Shown here one piece after another: positions 24,333 through 37,982 of a stretch of DNA of 64,000 nt. Position numbers and translations under genes: made by a program. The notes beneath the pieces are model-generated. The model saw only the letters and a program-made list of their open reading frames with translations, was not told the DNA's origin and searched no databases. Origin of the DNA: Rhodamnia argentea (lineage: Eukaryota; Streptophyta; Magnoliopsida; Myrtales; Myrtaceae). Every line of letters begins with the position of its first letter. Positions within the stretch are counted from its first letter, which is position 1. The stretch covers positions 15,066,001 to 15,130,000 of the forward strand of contig NC_063153.1 of the NCBI RefSeq assembly GCF_020921035.1, in the 5' to 3' direction.

Positions 24333-25262
24333 TTTGGAAATGCCCTTTGAACCAGATAAACCCAGATACGTACGGATAAAATGGCGGATAAGTAATCCGG
24401 ACTGAGGGTGGGATAGATCCGAATTGAATAAGAAATTAATTAAAAAAAATATTTAAGAAGAACGACAGCAACAAACTGTTGCTTTCTCTTATGATGACCG
24501 GTGCCACCATTGATAGCCACGGTGGCGCGCAGCACAACGCCTCCAGTGATCGAGTTGTGCTAGTGGGAAGAGCTCATCGAGATAGCTCCGGCTCATCAGG
24601 CTGCATTGCGAACGTCGATTTCTGATCGAAATCAGAGGCAGGAAAATACCTGTGATCGGCTTATGTTTGCCAAACTCGTATTCCAATCTCTTGTAGGGAT
24701 CGATATCGGTGTCGAATTGGCAATCGCTCTAATTTTGTAGCGTTGGACCATCGCGACAACAACCGTGCAGCTGGCGGTTACCTGAGATTTCTCGCCCCGT
24801 CTCTCTGTGGCGGTCTCGGAGCATGTGGGTTGATGGGTTCTCTTTCTATTTTTGTCATAGCTTGACGGGTTCTTCAATGTCGATGATCTAAATCAACTTT
24901 TTTAGGGGAAGAGCTTGGCGACAATTTTTTGGGTGGATATTGGAGATGGGAGACTTCGTGATGGGCTGCAATGAGATCACCTTGAGCTTGGCGATGAGGT
25001 CACCATCGGAGATAAAACTTGACTGGTGGCTGTGTGGTGGCTGTGTGGCGGCACCGCCGCCACTACCTCTGCAATTCTCTATCCTAATTCCTTCTCCCAA
25101 CATTTTATTGAAAAATTATTTAACTGTTTTTCAATCATATCTTAAGTATACCGATATAAGATAAGACATATCCAACCTTACCGTCCGAGGATTTCTTTTA
25201 TCCCGCTTAATAGCTTCTCCTATCTTATCTCGATCCTTCTCCTAGTGACCAAACACAGCCTT
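24333..25262. mobile_element. Candidate TIR element with 'gtgtttgg' ends
   Basis: The left boundary reads 'ccggtgtttggaaatg' and the right boundary 'gtgaccaaacacagcc', imperfect inverted copies that both include the gtgtttgg core. 'ggataaaa'-like motifs lie near both ends. The interior is moderately GC-rich with no recognised protein. No clean target duplication is seen, so this remains a candidate. Confidence 0.35.
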
Positions 25263-25529
25263 AGAGTTCTTCGGGTCGGATTGTGCTCGAGCTGTAATCG
25301 TGCCGCGAAGTACTTACCGGTTAGGCATGTGCCAAGCACCTTAGAAGCAAGCTATCTCTTTACTCCAAAATTGTCGAGGGAAGACTGCACCAATCAATGT
25401 CTCTAAGTCCCAAAAGATGAAGACTGGGCCAGATAAGTTGGCGGAATGTTGAAGTCATTTGGGCTTCCGACCCAAGAAGACCCAATTCCACAGGGCCCAG
25501 CTTTAAAGTCGTGGGCTCCGTAACGTTTT

Positions 25530-26200
25530 AATTATTCGCTATCGTCGCGATGCGAGAGCGGTTGCAATCAATGCCGAAAATGACGAAATGTAAATGGATT
25601 GACATGAATCGATAAAGGTTGTGAAGGGAGCTTCGTTGATTTTCGACATAAAAGTAGATGACAAGAAAATTTAAAGGTACAGAGACAAGTGACAATCGTG
25701 TTCAGTCATGTAAATTGCATGAAAGTAAAGATAAAAGTTGCATTTGCGAGGACGTGTTGGGTTCTGTGATTGATTCAAAGGGGCTTACAAAACATATTTG
25801 GAGTATTTTATAACCTCTATCGACGTTTACATAGAACGATTATTGAAATTGAAAAAATAAATAACTTCCTAATGTGATTACAAAAAGTTCCAATCTCCTA
25901 TTATTTTGCGACAATTACTCACGAGAAGTTACAAAAAAGTTAAAATAGCCGCAATAAACATTACCACCCAACAATTATGTCTTCGTGTCATCGATTTCTC
26001 AATTTTTGATGATGCATCTCATTGATAATTTTCACGGTGTTGTCGATGACTTCCTTGGTGGGTTATCGATTGCCTTTCGAGTTGTCGATTGTTTTGTTCA
26101 TTGGTGACCAAACTTTAATCTCGTTAACTAAGTATTGCCAATAATAACGACAAAAATTGATCATTTTGAGTGTCAACACAATATAAATTGGTTAGTTAAT
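25530..26200. repeat. Dispersed repeat related to 41.3-41.96 kb
   Basis: The end of this segment ('gttgtcgattgttttgttca' through 'aaaattgatcatttt') aligns in order with 41.86-41.95 kb ('gttgtcgataattctgttca' through 'aaaagttgatcatttt'). Both carry 'gagaagttacaaa' about 150-200 bp earlier. It may be a solo LTR or a fragment of a non-coding retroelement. No coding domain is seen in either copy. Confidence 0.4.
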
Positions 26201-28334
26201 TACCGACTTAAAAACAAGACATCCATTGATATCTACAAAAATCGCAATTGTTCACGATAAGAAAACTGCTGGTCGGTGTGGGGGGTGGCCTCACTCGATC
26301 ACCGCGGCGTGGCTGAGGGATAGAGACACGAGCCGCGACGGCATCGCATTCCTCCGCCGCGAGATTTCGTCCCGCAGTGGGAAATGGGGGGGTGTGAGGC
26401 TGGTCGTCCGTTCCGACGTCCGTGACGTACGTCTTTGAGACCACAGCCGTAGGATCTACAGGGCCGGACATCTCTTTTTCTCGGGCTTTTGGACCGGCCG
26501 AATGATAGCGACCCGGACATAAGTGGGCCCTCCCTTGCCGGTGGTCCCCACTCGCCATTTCTCTGTCTCCTCTCTCTCACAAAAGTTGGGGGGACTCTCT
26601 CTCTCTCTCCTGTTTTTGTTTTTTTCTCGTAATGCTGTGTCAGGCCTAAGATCAACGGCCGGCCCCACCTTGTAATCATTCCCATTCCTTGAATTCTCAT
26701 TCGGCCAAAATTTTCGGGGCTCTTTTTTTCAGTTTTTTTTTTTCGGTTAACTATTTTGACGTCATCATGACGGCTCTGGTGACATCGGCCCCTCGGGAGA
26801 ATTTGATCGAGTCCTGTGACATCGGGGACCTCGAAGAAGGGGACAAAGTGTTTAGAAAGTCACAGGAGATCGTGCATAAACCAGGTTGGTTTTCATGGAA
26901 GAGAAGTGCTCGGATATGTTTCAAATGTATATATGTGCATGATTTTACGAGATTCGAGCTAGCTTTAGTATTTAGTACTACATTTCAAGATTATTATTAT
27001 TGTTTTTTTTTTCAATTGAAGGCGGGGAGGGGTGGCCATCGCCGGCAACCCATATGGTTTTAGTAGAGGGATCCCGCACTTGTTATGGAATATTCGATTC
27101 GAGCGATATCTACTCCATACTACCCTTAGCAATAAAGTTCTGGGCTGGAGAGTTTATCATTGCAATTTTACCAAGATACAGACAACTAGAAAGTCTATCC
27201 GCAAGGGATACGCCGCAATTGGGCAAAACAGCACGAGTGCTTGGGAGGTTGGTTCACGATGTGAATTTTACTAGTTTGTGACCTCGCGGAAGACTAGTAA
27301 CCCTTTTACCACCAACCACCTTGGTGGAAATAGAAAAGAGGTGAAACATATCACCACATATACTAGACAAGGGACATATTTTCTAAAGAGCACAAGAGAA
27401 GGATAACAACAGTAGCACAATTTTCGTACGATACTCACTTTTCAAGTAGCAATTAAGTGCCGAGACTTCTAAAGATTCAAGCGACATCGATCACTTGTGT
27501 CATTGGAAAATCACATTATCTCGGTACTCTAGCTACATCTTCTAAAAATCTTACAATTTTTCCAATCAAGTTCTTTTATATACATTAAATATCAAACCAA
27601 TTGCCTCTGGCACAAAATCCAGCCAACATGTCCCTCATAAGATGCCATGGTGTGACATGGACTAAATATTACCTCCATGGACACCCAACATGGACAATGA
27701 CAAGGTGGGGAAATAAGACTAGGAAAAATATCAATCCATTCATTATGCACGGCCCACTGTTGTTGGCCACACAGTCAATATTCGATCTCCGTCGCATTCG
27801 GACATTATCAAACTTCCATACCAATTGGATTCGGTCAGACCCTGTGTCGGAGAGACTCGATTAGACATTTTGTGCAAGTAAAAAGACCCGATTACAAAAA
27901 AAAAAAAAAAAGGTACGGGAACTCGATTAGAAAAGTAGTGAAAGTGCGGTGACGAAGGATGGAAATTCTTTCCCAAGCGCAATTCAAGAGCGGAGATGAT
28001 TCCAATCGAGAGTACACGCACCACTTTGGTTGACGATGTTTGTGGAAACGATCTTTTTACACCGACAAAAACCTTTATCATGAAACCCCACTCGTGGAAT
28101 AAAGGTCCGTTTGGATTAGCAGCAACCTGGCTTCGGACGCAAATCGAAACATCAATTTCAAAACTTTCATTCACGGGAAGGTTACCCGTCAAACACTCTC
28201 TTCTCCTTTACGTTTCAAACTTCAGTTCCCGTAGCTTTTACTCGTCATGATAATGCCAAGCATCAACATCGTGATCTAGAAATAATTCGCACACGTCGTG
28301 ATCTGTTCTCGGCTAGCTCCGGGGGAAAATTGTC
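26201..28334. other. Gene-free spacer
   Basis: Mixed composition. A GC-rich part lies at about 26270-26680 and a (TC)n run at about 26597. Open frames at 26689-27281 and 27743-28192 were read and show no recognised family, start context or coherent exon structure. No TIR pair was identified. Confidence 0.4.
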
Positions 28335-28540
28335 CGGTCAATCCTAAACATTTTTCTATGGACGTCAATTCAGCGACGAATCTTTTAAAATTGCCGATTT
28401 AGCCCGAGATCTTTAAGCAAAATTTTAATATTTCCTTCCGATCAGTTTTCACCGGAAATTGCTAACGTGACGACGCGTAAGACGGTCATCTTCATATCAT
28501 CTTGACAAAACCATCAACCAAATATTAAGAGACACATGTC
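28335..28540. mobile_element. Family A element, fragment
   Basis: Matches the left arm of family A: 'caatcctaaacatttttc', then 'tttagcccgagatcttt', then 'ttttcaccggaaattgctaacgtgacga'-type sequence. No right arm follows, so it is a truncated copy. Confidence 0.5.
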
Positions 28541-29230
28541 GGTCCATCTTAATACATAATGTTCAGGTGGAAGATGGACAAGCAGAATTGTCTTCATGAA
28601 ATTCAATATGGCCAATAGAAAAGAATCCGCGATTTTGGATCCTCAGTCATAGTCATGACATGTGTAGATCGCTTCTCTCTCTCTCACACACACGGACACT
28701 CATGATAATACACCTATATATTAAACATGCTTAAATCGTCCTAATGTTTTTGTTCCCAAGCCGCCTTATGAAATTTTAAGAAATACATAATAAAGTATAT
28801 CGGAATTTGCCTCCAAGAACACAAAAAAAAAAGATATGATTTTTAGAAATTGGATTTTCATCAATAAAGCCATACCTATTTCCCTTTGAGAAAAAAAGGG
28901 AAAGACGACGCCAAAACGCAAAAGTAGAAAAGAGAACGAATTATAGACAATCGCGACACGATGTAATAAAAGAGACGATGTTACCATTAATCTCTCTATT
29001 TTTGCTTAAAATGCAGAACTATCCCTATATCTTTTTAGTTTAAAATTGCCACTGTATTTTTTTTAAATGTACCATTATTTTCCCGTATGCCGTTTCGTTG
29101 ACGGATTTTGTTGATACCAGGTTACCATTAATCTCTCTCTCTAATGTTCCATCTCCGTCCATAGAAACTCAGCCTTTTTTTGGCTAAAATCAATCAGTTG
29201 TTTGTACTTCACTTCCAAAAGACATCTTAA
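28541..29230. other. Gene-free AT-rich spacer
   Basis: Nothing coding is seen. A short CT/CA-rich stretch lies at about 28675-28695. Confidence 0.4.
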
Positions 29231-29760
29231 ATTTAAGGGATATGTTTACCGAAAATTCTAAAATTTGTCACGAAAATACAATTGATTCCTAAACTCTCAG
29301 AAAGTGCAATCAAGTTCTCCCATTAACGCCGTCCAGTTTGACTAACGAAAAATGTTGACTTGGATTTTTTTACTACTTTCTCTCTCCTACGTAACGCTGA
29401 CGTGGCTAAAATAAGAAAAATAAGCCCAAAATGATGTCGTTTTGATTCAAATTTAATTTTTTAATATACCAAGAATAGAACCGACGAGGCCCTTGCCATT
29501 GCCGCCGCCGCCTCCACCATTGCCTGAAGGGCTAGTGATGGTGGGGCGAGGGTCGGCCAAGGTCGCCGAGCCCCAGCCAGTGGCTAGCGACGGCGTGCAG
29601 ACCCTCACCCAAATCTGCTGAGTGGTGGCTCTAGCTCGATGAAGAAAGGCGGGACGTGGCGAACATCTCATTGGTGGCTTTCCTAGTTTTTGCAATTTTC
29701 CTTTTTGCCTATTGTTTTATACGTTTTTAATAGTTTTGATCGTTTTAAGTTTTTTTTTTT
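29231..29760. mobile_element. Fragment of a second family of small element (family B)
   Basis: Contains 'attgattcctaaactctc', 'gtccagtttgactaacg' and 'ctacgtaacgctgacgtgg', followed by a GC-rich core ('cattgccgccgccgcctcc'). The layout resembles family A (AT arms, GC core) but the terminal sequence differs. The right end is not defined. The Gly-rich frame on the minus strand at 29453-29695 is the core read in one frame, not a supported gene. Confidence 0.4.
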
Positions 29761-30917
29761 CTACTCATTTAATTTCCATCGGCTTTTCCCATTGCAAAAT
29801 CAGCTTTGCGATGGTCCTGTTTGAGGGATTAAAGTAATCGAAAAGACGAATGGTGTAACTTTTTAAAAGGAAAATTATATAAATCGTAGACAAGAATGGA
29901 ATCTTTGGCGCAATCATGAGCAATCCAAAGTGCCATTGACTAAATTCCTCGACTAGCCCAAAGTAAATGAAATGCTTGATCGAACCCGCAAGACATCTAG
30001 TTGACATGGTCTATCAGTCAGTCAACGTATATGATTAAACCTTAAAAAGCAAAAAATATAAAAAATAAAACAAAAATAAAAAGTTGCCTTTTAAATTCCC
30101 GTGTGTGTTTGGGAGATTATGCACGTGAAATCTTAACTTTTTAACTTCACTCGTGCTTGTAATGTAGTGATTATTGACTTTTGTCCTCACGCTTCCTCCG
30201 TCACTTTGCAAAATTTGCAAGTGAACACCACTTTATGCTTTTGTTTTGGGGAAGGAGAGAACGGGAGGGATGAGAATCGAGTGAAAGTGAGGAAATATTT
30301 GAAATTTTAATGGGAATAAAAGGGAGGAAAATTAGGAAAATTTCTCCCCCATTTCCCATTCCTCCCACTTTTTTTTATAGTGTCGGCTACCACATCGACA
30401 TCGACATCGACGTCTAGAGCGGGATCAAATGTTTTCGACCGTGACCTTGAAAACATACTTCACTGGGTAAAAGAGATTGACTAACATCATCGGCTAGAAT
30501 AACATTGTGTTTTATATCCGCTGAAAGCGACGAATTTAACCCTTAGCGACACGGGTGATTGGGGTGCCAGTGGATCTCCGATTCAAGAAATGATCATAGA
30601 ATCTCATCAATTACGTGCAAACTGTCTCGAGACTAGGCCACCTACCTTGACCATGGTGTATGAGGCATGTAGGTTGTTTCATAAACATATGGGTACTCGA
30701 GTCTTTACACACATAACCATCAACTAGCAGAAAATTAACGCAAGCCTACTCAATTAATCCCGTAAGTAAATGCTCGGGGGCATCTCAGTAAGTAGAAAGA
30801 ACAACTACTAGATTATGCCAGCATCTAATTGCTCTTTATTGTTTGGATCCTAACCAGGCTTGACCTTGGAAAGCTCTATGCTATCGAACTATAAGTTCGG
30901 CATGATATGAATCATTC
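29761..30917. other. Gene-free spacer
   Basis: AT-rich, with a small 'gacatcgacatcgacatcga' repeat near 30394-30413. No gene, RNA or element could be supported. Confidence 0.4.
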
Positions 30918-30920
30918 TTA

Positions 30921-31468
30921 GGGTGCGTTTGTTTGAGGAAAAGTGTTTTGCGGGAATTAGTTTTTCGAACTTTCTCCCGTTTGGTTTGCTGAAAATGATT
31001 GGTCAACCAAAAACACTTTCCGATCAATGGAATATTCATGCATAAAATTAAGAAAGTGAATTCCTAAATCTAAAGATGTGAAAACACTTTCTGAAATTAC
31101 ATCCCTCGAATTTTTCAGTATTTTAACATATTGCTATATTGATATTTATTTTTTAATTTCTTTTTGCTTCTTCCTCAGCTAGTGGTTGGCCACTGTGATG
31201 GTCGACGACGATCTGCAGAAAGCCGTTGCTGTGGCTAGCCACTTGCCAAGAAAGAAGGAAAAAGAAAAGAACAGAAAAATAAATCAAAATAAAAAAAATA
31301 AAAAGTACATAATTATTTAATTTTTTGACTCTAGATAAAGTCATGAAATTTAAATCATTTTAAGAATGTGATCCACACATCGATAAACGTTTCTGATCAC
31401 ATATCACCAAATGAAGGAAAAAAACCATTTTCCTTCATCATTGAGTTTTCCCCCAACCAAATGCACCT
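30921..31468. mobile_element. PIF/Harbinger-like MITE with TTA target duplication
   Basis: Left TIR 'gggtgcgtttgtttgagg' and right end 'ccaaccaaatgcacct' are inverted copies with few mismatches. The element is flanked by TTA at 30918-30920 and 31469-31471, the 3-bp duplication typical of PIF/Harbinger and Tourist elements. It is 548 bp with no transposase. 'aaaacacttt' motifs lie just inside both ends. Confidence 0.65.
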
Positions 31469-31488
31469 TTAATGTCCATTTCTTTCGC

Positions 31489-31712
31489 AGAAAACCCATG
31501 TTTTAAAAAATATGTTCCTAAAATTGATCATTTATATCGTTTGAAAAAATATATGAATAAAAAATAATTTCATCATACATAAAAAAAAATCTAGACATAA
31601 ATTATTTATGACAATGACAAAATTTTTGTTGCCTACATATTCTAAATAATATAATCAATCATTCTTAGAAAAATATTTTTCAAAACATGAATTTTTCGCA
31701 AAACAAGCTTTA
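31489..31712. mobile_element. hAT-like MITE (same family as 61473-61705)
   Basis: Starts 'ttcgcagaaaacccatg', ends 'gaatttttcgcaaaac', and contains 'cctaaaattgatcattta', 'aatctagacataaattattt' and 'gaaaaatatttttcaaaac', all found in order in the 61.5 kb and 56.2-56.5 kb copies. Its outermost bases are diverged. Confidence 0.5.
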
Positions 31713-31784
31713 CCTAAACTCGGTTCACCATTAAATTGCGAATCGGGGGTGGGTATGGACTACTGGTTATGGGTGAACATGGTT

Positions 31785-32450
31785 TGGGTTGGTTCGGTTC
31801 CCTCAAGAGTCGTGAACCTCCTTGAGGGAACCGAACCGGCGGTACCAATTCTAAATTTTAGGAACTGTGGACCGGACCGAATATCGGTTCCAATGGTAAC
31901 AATTCAACTCTAGGACCGACCACTGGAATCATTAAAATAAAAATAAAAAGTAAAATCAAAACAAAAATAAGAAACCCGAGTTTGATAGGACAGTTTGGGC
32001 CTTCGGGAACACCACATACATAAAATGAAAAGTCATCTATGCATATCAATTAGCCCCATAAAGCACTAAAATTGGCTCCCACAAATGCCCCTACTGAAAA
32101 GTCATCATCTTCATCATATCAAATGGCTCCCAAAATAAAAAGGTCTTGCTAATGCTCCAAAACACAACCACAATTTCAATTGCATCCTCAATTTGGTTTG
32201 GGGGATTAACTTTGCCATGAGTCAGAAGTCTTCTGAAATATTAGATTTTCTCCTCTCTCTTTTTTTTCACAGAGTCAGAATAAAAATAAAAATTTGTCGG
32301 TCTAGGTGGGCGGTCCATCAGTCCGGTTCTACTTTAGAATTGGGAATCGAATCGCCCGGACATTGATTCTACCTTGAGAAACTGAGGACCGGACAGGACC
32401 GATGACCTCAAGAACCATACTTGATTTGGTCCGGTCCGGTCCTGGCAATT
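31785..32450. mobile_element. TIR element rich in 'ggttcggt/accggacc' motifs
   Basis: The left part has 'ggttcggttccctcaagag' and 'gtaccaattctaaatttta'. The right part has the inverted theme 'ttctactttagaattggga' and 'ttggtccggtccggtcctgg'. The ends are imperfect inverted repeats around an AT-rich middle. Similar 'ggttcggttcc' non-autonomous elements are common in plants. Exact boundaries are uncertain. Confidence 0.45.
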
Positions 32451-33422
32451 TCCAATATAAGCAATCCATCTTGCTCTCTCCTACCCGTAGATATGTGGAG
32501 GTGAAACAAGTCAAAAGTCCTCTATTTTGGTCATAAAGACATGTGAAGGGACATGTGACATTACTAGTACGATATCATTCACTATTTTATTTTTCCGAGC
32601 AGTTCTCGTACATTTTATTCCCCTATCGAAACTTATTAATTTAGGACCTTAAAGCTGTCCACTGAACAAATCACGTGGAAATTTTTCTGGCGACAAGTTG
32701 ACAAATGAATGTCCTAAGTTCTCTACGACAGCTGATGAAATTTGAAAAGAACTGATAATTATATTATAAAGCTATACATCGCAAGAAAATTCATCATTAA
32801 CACTCAAAATTACGTGGTCAAGGGGAAAAAAGAATAAATTCGAAATGACAATAATCGCCGAGATAAATCAAGGTTTATCTTTTTTGTTAAATATAAAAAT
32901 GTTAAAAATTGCACTTGTAATATTTTTTAAGACTGATTTACTAGATGTGAAAATTTCTCTTTAAGAAGTAGATATCTTTCTTCAATTTCTTTTTGCATTT
33001 GTCAGTGTTAGAAATATTTTGGGGCCCTTGTGCGTGGTTTTTATTTTTAGTAATCTTAACTATAGTGTCCCCAGGCATTTGTTAGAAAATAAGGCTTATT
33101 AATATCCATTAATTGTCGTGTATAACTTTTTTCTAATACTTTCTTTCCTCTAGATACGTTTTGAAGTTCATGCCATTTTTAACCTATACTTTAATTAAGT
33201 ACAAATCAATAATCACTTTAACCACAAAATTTTTACAAGCAAATAATTATAAAATTGTTCGTATTTTTAATATATCATATGACTTCATATAACTATAGAT
33301 GGACAAAATCGTAGCTTACCACAGTCAAAACAATTGACAAGTAATAAACAGATTTTTTTTCCTTCTAAATTTGAAACCAAAATAATCATCAAATATCCAA
33401 CAAATATCTCATCTTTCGTTCC
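32451..33422. other. Gene-free AT-rich spacer
   Basis: No exon-like sequence or defined element was found. Confidence 0.4.
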
Positions 33423-33879
33423 TAGGAAGCACCGACACTCTCCGGGAGCCTACGTGTCGTGTTGGACACTCTATCGACACTCTTCAACATATGACCGACA
33501 CGTGGTCAATGCTCCAGACATATCGGCAATACACAAGTCCACCATCCCGACATGCTATTTTGACATGAACGGGGCTAATATTAAGTATTTCTAATAATTA
33601 GGATTCAAAATGTAAATCTATCAAAAATATATATATTTAAATCATATACCCGACCACCTCAAAATTAATATAACCAGCCAGCCCAAAAAAATTCAATCGT
33701 AAATTCCTAACAGGAGAAGAAAAATAAGAAACTCACCGCTGATTTTTTATATATACATGATGATTTATCATGTACATATAAAAATATATATTTCATATAC
33801 CATGTGTCCTAACATGTCGAGATTACCTTCTTTTTGAGAAGTGACGTGTCGTGTCACGTGTCGGTGTTGATGCTACTTA
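33423..33879. mobile_element. Mutator-like MITE, family E copy 1
   Basis: Left end 'taggaagcaccgacactc' and right end 'gtcggtgttgatgctact' are imperfect inverted copies. Subterminal 'gacacgtgg' and 'gacgtgtcgtgtcacgtgtc' motifs match the 52433-53325 copy. The target duplication is eroded here; the class is inferred from the other copy's 9-bp duplication. Confidence 0.5.
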
Positions 33880-36800
33880 ATCTCCTTCTATAAATCATAT
33901 TTTGTTTTTTTAGTTTAATTATTTTGTTGAAATTATGTCTCAAATTTGAGCCCGAAGCAAAAATCTAAACATTCCACATTGGATATCTTGTAGACATTCG
34001 GAATGGAAATCTTTTCTATTTGGCGTTGGAGTACAAAGTGAATATTTGGATATTAAGTTGCCAGTATTATAAGACCAACAGAAGTCCAATTTTTTTTTAA
34101 GATTACAGAAATTGATTTCCGTGTGAGAGTTGGTCAAGTAAACAAGCAAATAAAAAAAAGAAAGAAAGTCTAATTCTACACGGCGTGGACTTCGTTGACC
34201 GAACTCTAAGTTTGGGTTTTGTCTGATTTTTGGATTGCCGGCGTTCGTGAATAACATTCCATGAAGTCAGTGTTCAAGCCTTGAAAGTATTGCCGTAAGA
34301 TTTACGTATTTAATTACTTTATAAGATTGAGAGAATATTTTATGAGAAATTGAGGGCTAAACACCGTGTACGTTATTAGATGTAATTGGAGCTGGAAAAC
34401 GCTGATAATGTTATGTGACTCGAGCGTGATTTGTAATTTCTGAATTGTATCACTTATTCTATAGTGAAATTCGTTGCCGCTCTCCTTGTAGACGTAGGTC
34501 TCTACGATCGAACCACGTACATCCGATGTTCGATTTAAGTTCTGTCTATCTATTGTTTTGATTGCTTGTTCCGCGCAACATATTTCACTAATTTTCTGGT
34601 AAAAAATTGCATTTTTTTTATTTGTGGGGTAATTTTTTTTGGGTAGGAATTTATTAGGTTAACAGCATGTGGAAAGAGAAACCTCGAGACTACAATTTTC
34701 TAGACATGATTTTGTTCAGCCATGTGCCGCTATCTCATCACAATGCTCTGATAAATAAATAAAATTCCAAGAAATAAACATGAGGTGATCAGGCTTTTCC
34801 TAATCACTATCAGAGCCAGCAACAATGTCCATCTCATTTATTTTTTTCCTGTGAAAGTTTAGTGTAATGAGACAAATGGAGCGTCCACAACCCGATCGGG
34901 CACGCACCCGCTGGACAGTGCAATGAATGTGACAGTTACATTAACATGACCCGCACAAATTCTCCAACCACCCAATAAATATAATTAACAACAACAATCG
35001 CAATCTTGACGTTATTTAGAATTGCAGAAATGATTTTGTTTGTCATTATCTTCATTATCTAACATGATAAACTAGTTCCGACCAAAAAAATAAATAAACT
35101 TGATGAACTAGCTAGTAGGCTCTTGGGCTCAGGTCCGCCCCCCCCCCAGAACTCCTTTTCGCGAAAAAAAAAAAAGAATAACATTTTCCTCTCTTTAGTG
35201 GCAAATTTTAGGTGATAAGCAACTTGTGGAGATTGAGTGCACAAATTTGTTTTTTTTTTTCTTAATGTTAGTTGTTAAAAATTGACATTGGATGTGTATA
35301 GGGGACCAATCTAGTAAAGTGGTGATCAAAATAGTAGTAGTTACAAATGCAAGCAAAATCAAGTGTGATGAACTTTTAGCAATAGACAGATCCTAATCTA
35401 TTGCTTGTTTATATTTTATGCCCTCTTAAAAATTTGAAGGGCCAATGAAAATGGGCTTGATTAAACAATTCCATGCCCTTTGACTTTTCTGTATTGATGC
35501 AAAATCGACTTTTATCACATGGAAACTAGGGAAAAAGCTAGAGTGGATGTGTGGTCTCTCAACCTTTTGGTTTGATTTGGTGAATAATGAAACGAAGATT
35601 AGGGTTAGTGGTATTGTCAGTGGAAAGGAAAGGAAAGGAAGAAAAAGGAGTTGGGGTTATTTTATTCCCGTGTTTTGGTGCTGCAATGTGAAAGCAAATC
35701 ATGATTTGACTTTATAAATACCACTTATCAAGTGCACGTTTAGAGCGAAATTAACTTCTTGTGCTATAATTATCTATCCTTAGCATTTGAATATTAATGC
35801 CAAGACTCAAGTTCATGTTAAGTTTATAATACGGCCAGGCAGGATCATCGAGAGGGACGAAGAGAGAGCGAGAGAGATATTTCAAGGTTAGTCAGAGGGA
35901 GTGGAGGAAGGGGAGAAGGGAGAGGAGAGAGATGGAGATTTCAGGATTTTGTGCAAATCTATGGTAGTTTGATCAATTTATGGATAACTCGAATGTTAAA
36001 CGATGTCGATAGACTGAATATTAAACATAAATTCTATATTGGAGGTCCACAGCTAAAATGAGCAATTCACATATTCAATGCAACCGACGCATATCTTGAT
36101 GACTTAAGTTATCAAGATGAAGTTTATTGAATCAGGTCGGTCGACAGACCCAAACTTCCCCTCTCATTTCTGTGATCCATCCCCCGTTACGAGATATTAA
36201 ACTTCCACTCTGTGTATATGTCCTGGCATACACTATGAGTACTTAACAAGCGTCCGAGAGCAGACTCTTTCGAATGCACGAAATAAGAAACATAACCACG
36301 GTTTTTTTTAAGACTCGTTGTTAAGGGATATCATTGAGGGAGCGTCTAAGTTTTAATAAAAACGTTATAGGTGGCCCCCCTCTTTTGCTACCTATAAGGT
36401 AGGGGTTGATATTATATTATTATATACCTATAGATTTCGCATTATACGCGATAAAACCCTAGAACTGTCTCTTTGTTTTCTCCCGTAGGACAGGTGACTT
36501 TTACCTACGCCTCTTTATAGCCACCCCTTTTTGGCACTAGAAAAACAATGTTAAGTGTTTCTAAAGCAAAGGACACGAGGTTAAGGTATACTTAAGTAGA
36601 GATCTTAAATTATGGTGCATAGGGATCGTAAAAAAATTATAAATTACATGCTTTTATGGGGAAATTATGGAAGCGTTTTTGTGGTGAGAAATCCGAAGAT
36701 CGAAGCATGCATGGCCAAGATGGAACAAAACTTCACGCCCTTTGATGGATAAACATCATTCCATGTCGCCCCACCAAAAAAAGGAATCGACATGCCAAGT

Positions 36801-36978
36801 TCGAAAAATTCGTCGATTTCAATATCAACAGAGCTTATTAAATTCAGATAAAAAAATAATTATTGATTATTTGTATTTACCTTATAGACTGACCCAGCTT
36901 TATTGGGTAGCAACAAGAAATTAGAATTCAAGGTTTTGGCTAAGAGGTTTTGTTGATGATGGAGTACGATTCTATCGG
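33880..36978. other. Gene-free spacer
   Basis: Three kilobases of mostly AT-rich sequence. A purine-rich GA-type stretch lies at about 35850-35940 and a C-run at about 35139. I read both strands and found no recognisable exon, RNA gene or complete element. Confidence 0.4.
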
Positions 36979-37578
36979 TACCCAAAAAAGTTCTAAACTT
37001 ATTTCATTGATACAAACTTAGTCCTAAACATTTTAATTGGATCAATTTAGTCGTAAATAGTATTATATTGGCGTCGATTTAGTCCATCCAGCCAATTTTG
37101 ATTGGAAATTGTTGACGTGGACTTTGGTTCACTACGTGGCATGGCTGACCCTAATGTGGATAATTTTTTTATATAATTTTTATTGTTTATCCTATTTTTT
37201 CCATTCACAAGCAATGGCCGGACTTGCCAGGCCGCGCCTAGGTGAGGTTGAGCATCGGTGAGGCCTGACCCTTGTCGGGCCTTGCCTCGCCACCCCGGCC
37301 ATGACTTGTGGCTGGTGACTAGACACTAGTAGAAAGAGAAGGGAAAGAAAATGAAAGAAAAAATTTCAAAAAATAAAATTATTACGGATGTCTACTTCGG
37401 CGTCGATCGTATTATGTAGAACTGCTAGCATCCACGTCGGCGTCTCCAACCTAAATTGGCGGGACAAACCGAGCGGTACCAATGCGAAAATGTTACGACT
37501 AAGTTGGTTCGATTAAAATGTTTAATATTGACTTGATACCAATACAACAGGTTTATGACTTTTTTGATACTTTTCCTA
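36979..37578. mobile_element. Family A TIR element, copy 3
   Basis: Left arm 'ggtacccaaaaaagttctaa', 'gtccatccagccaattttg' and 'cactacgtggcatggctga'. Right arm 'aacctaaattggcgggac' and end 'gacttttttgatacttttcc'. The GC core at about 37210-37320 has several 'gaggc/gcctcgcc' inverted words. No coding capacity. Confidence 0.7.
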
Positions 37579-37982
37579 ATGCTATGCTATAGGATACTAT
37601 GTTTATTATAGGTACACTCATTGCTCGTGCATTGCGTAGATTATTCTTATGTGAAATATATTACTTCGTCATATAATAAACCAATTTAGTATTAATTTTG
37701 CTGCACAAATTGCAATGACATTTATTATGGCTTTTACAGAATCACGCTTTGTAGAATGTAAAATGCGTTATAATTAACAATTATGCAGAACATTTAAAGA
37801 TAATATGTATGCAAAGCATAGGCAAGATTACTAGTTACATGAGAAAGAGCGACTTATACCCATGAAGAAGACTGAGCACTGATTGCCATCAATAGTAAAT
37901 AGGACTGATGCGATGTAAAAACCATCATAAAAAGAAGGGACCATCTTACTCAAAAAATGACAAGTGATTCAAACAAGATGAC

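Noticed and set aside
26689..27281. Plus-strand frames that might be exons of a small gene
   Set aside because: No family recognised, no convincing splice pairing between the frames, and composition similar to the spacer.
27743..28192. 150-codon minus-strand open frame
   Set aside because: No conserved motif and an internal low-complexity Phe run from a poly-A tract; likely chance.
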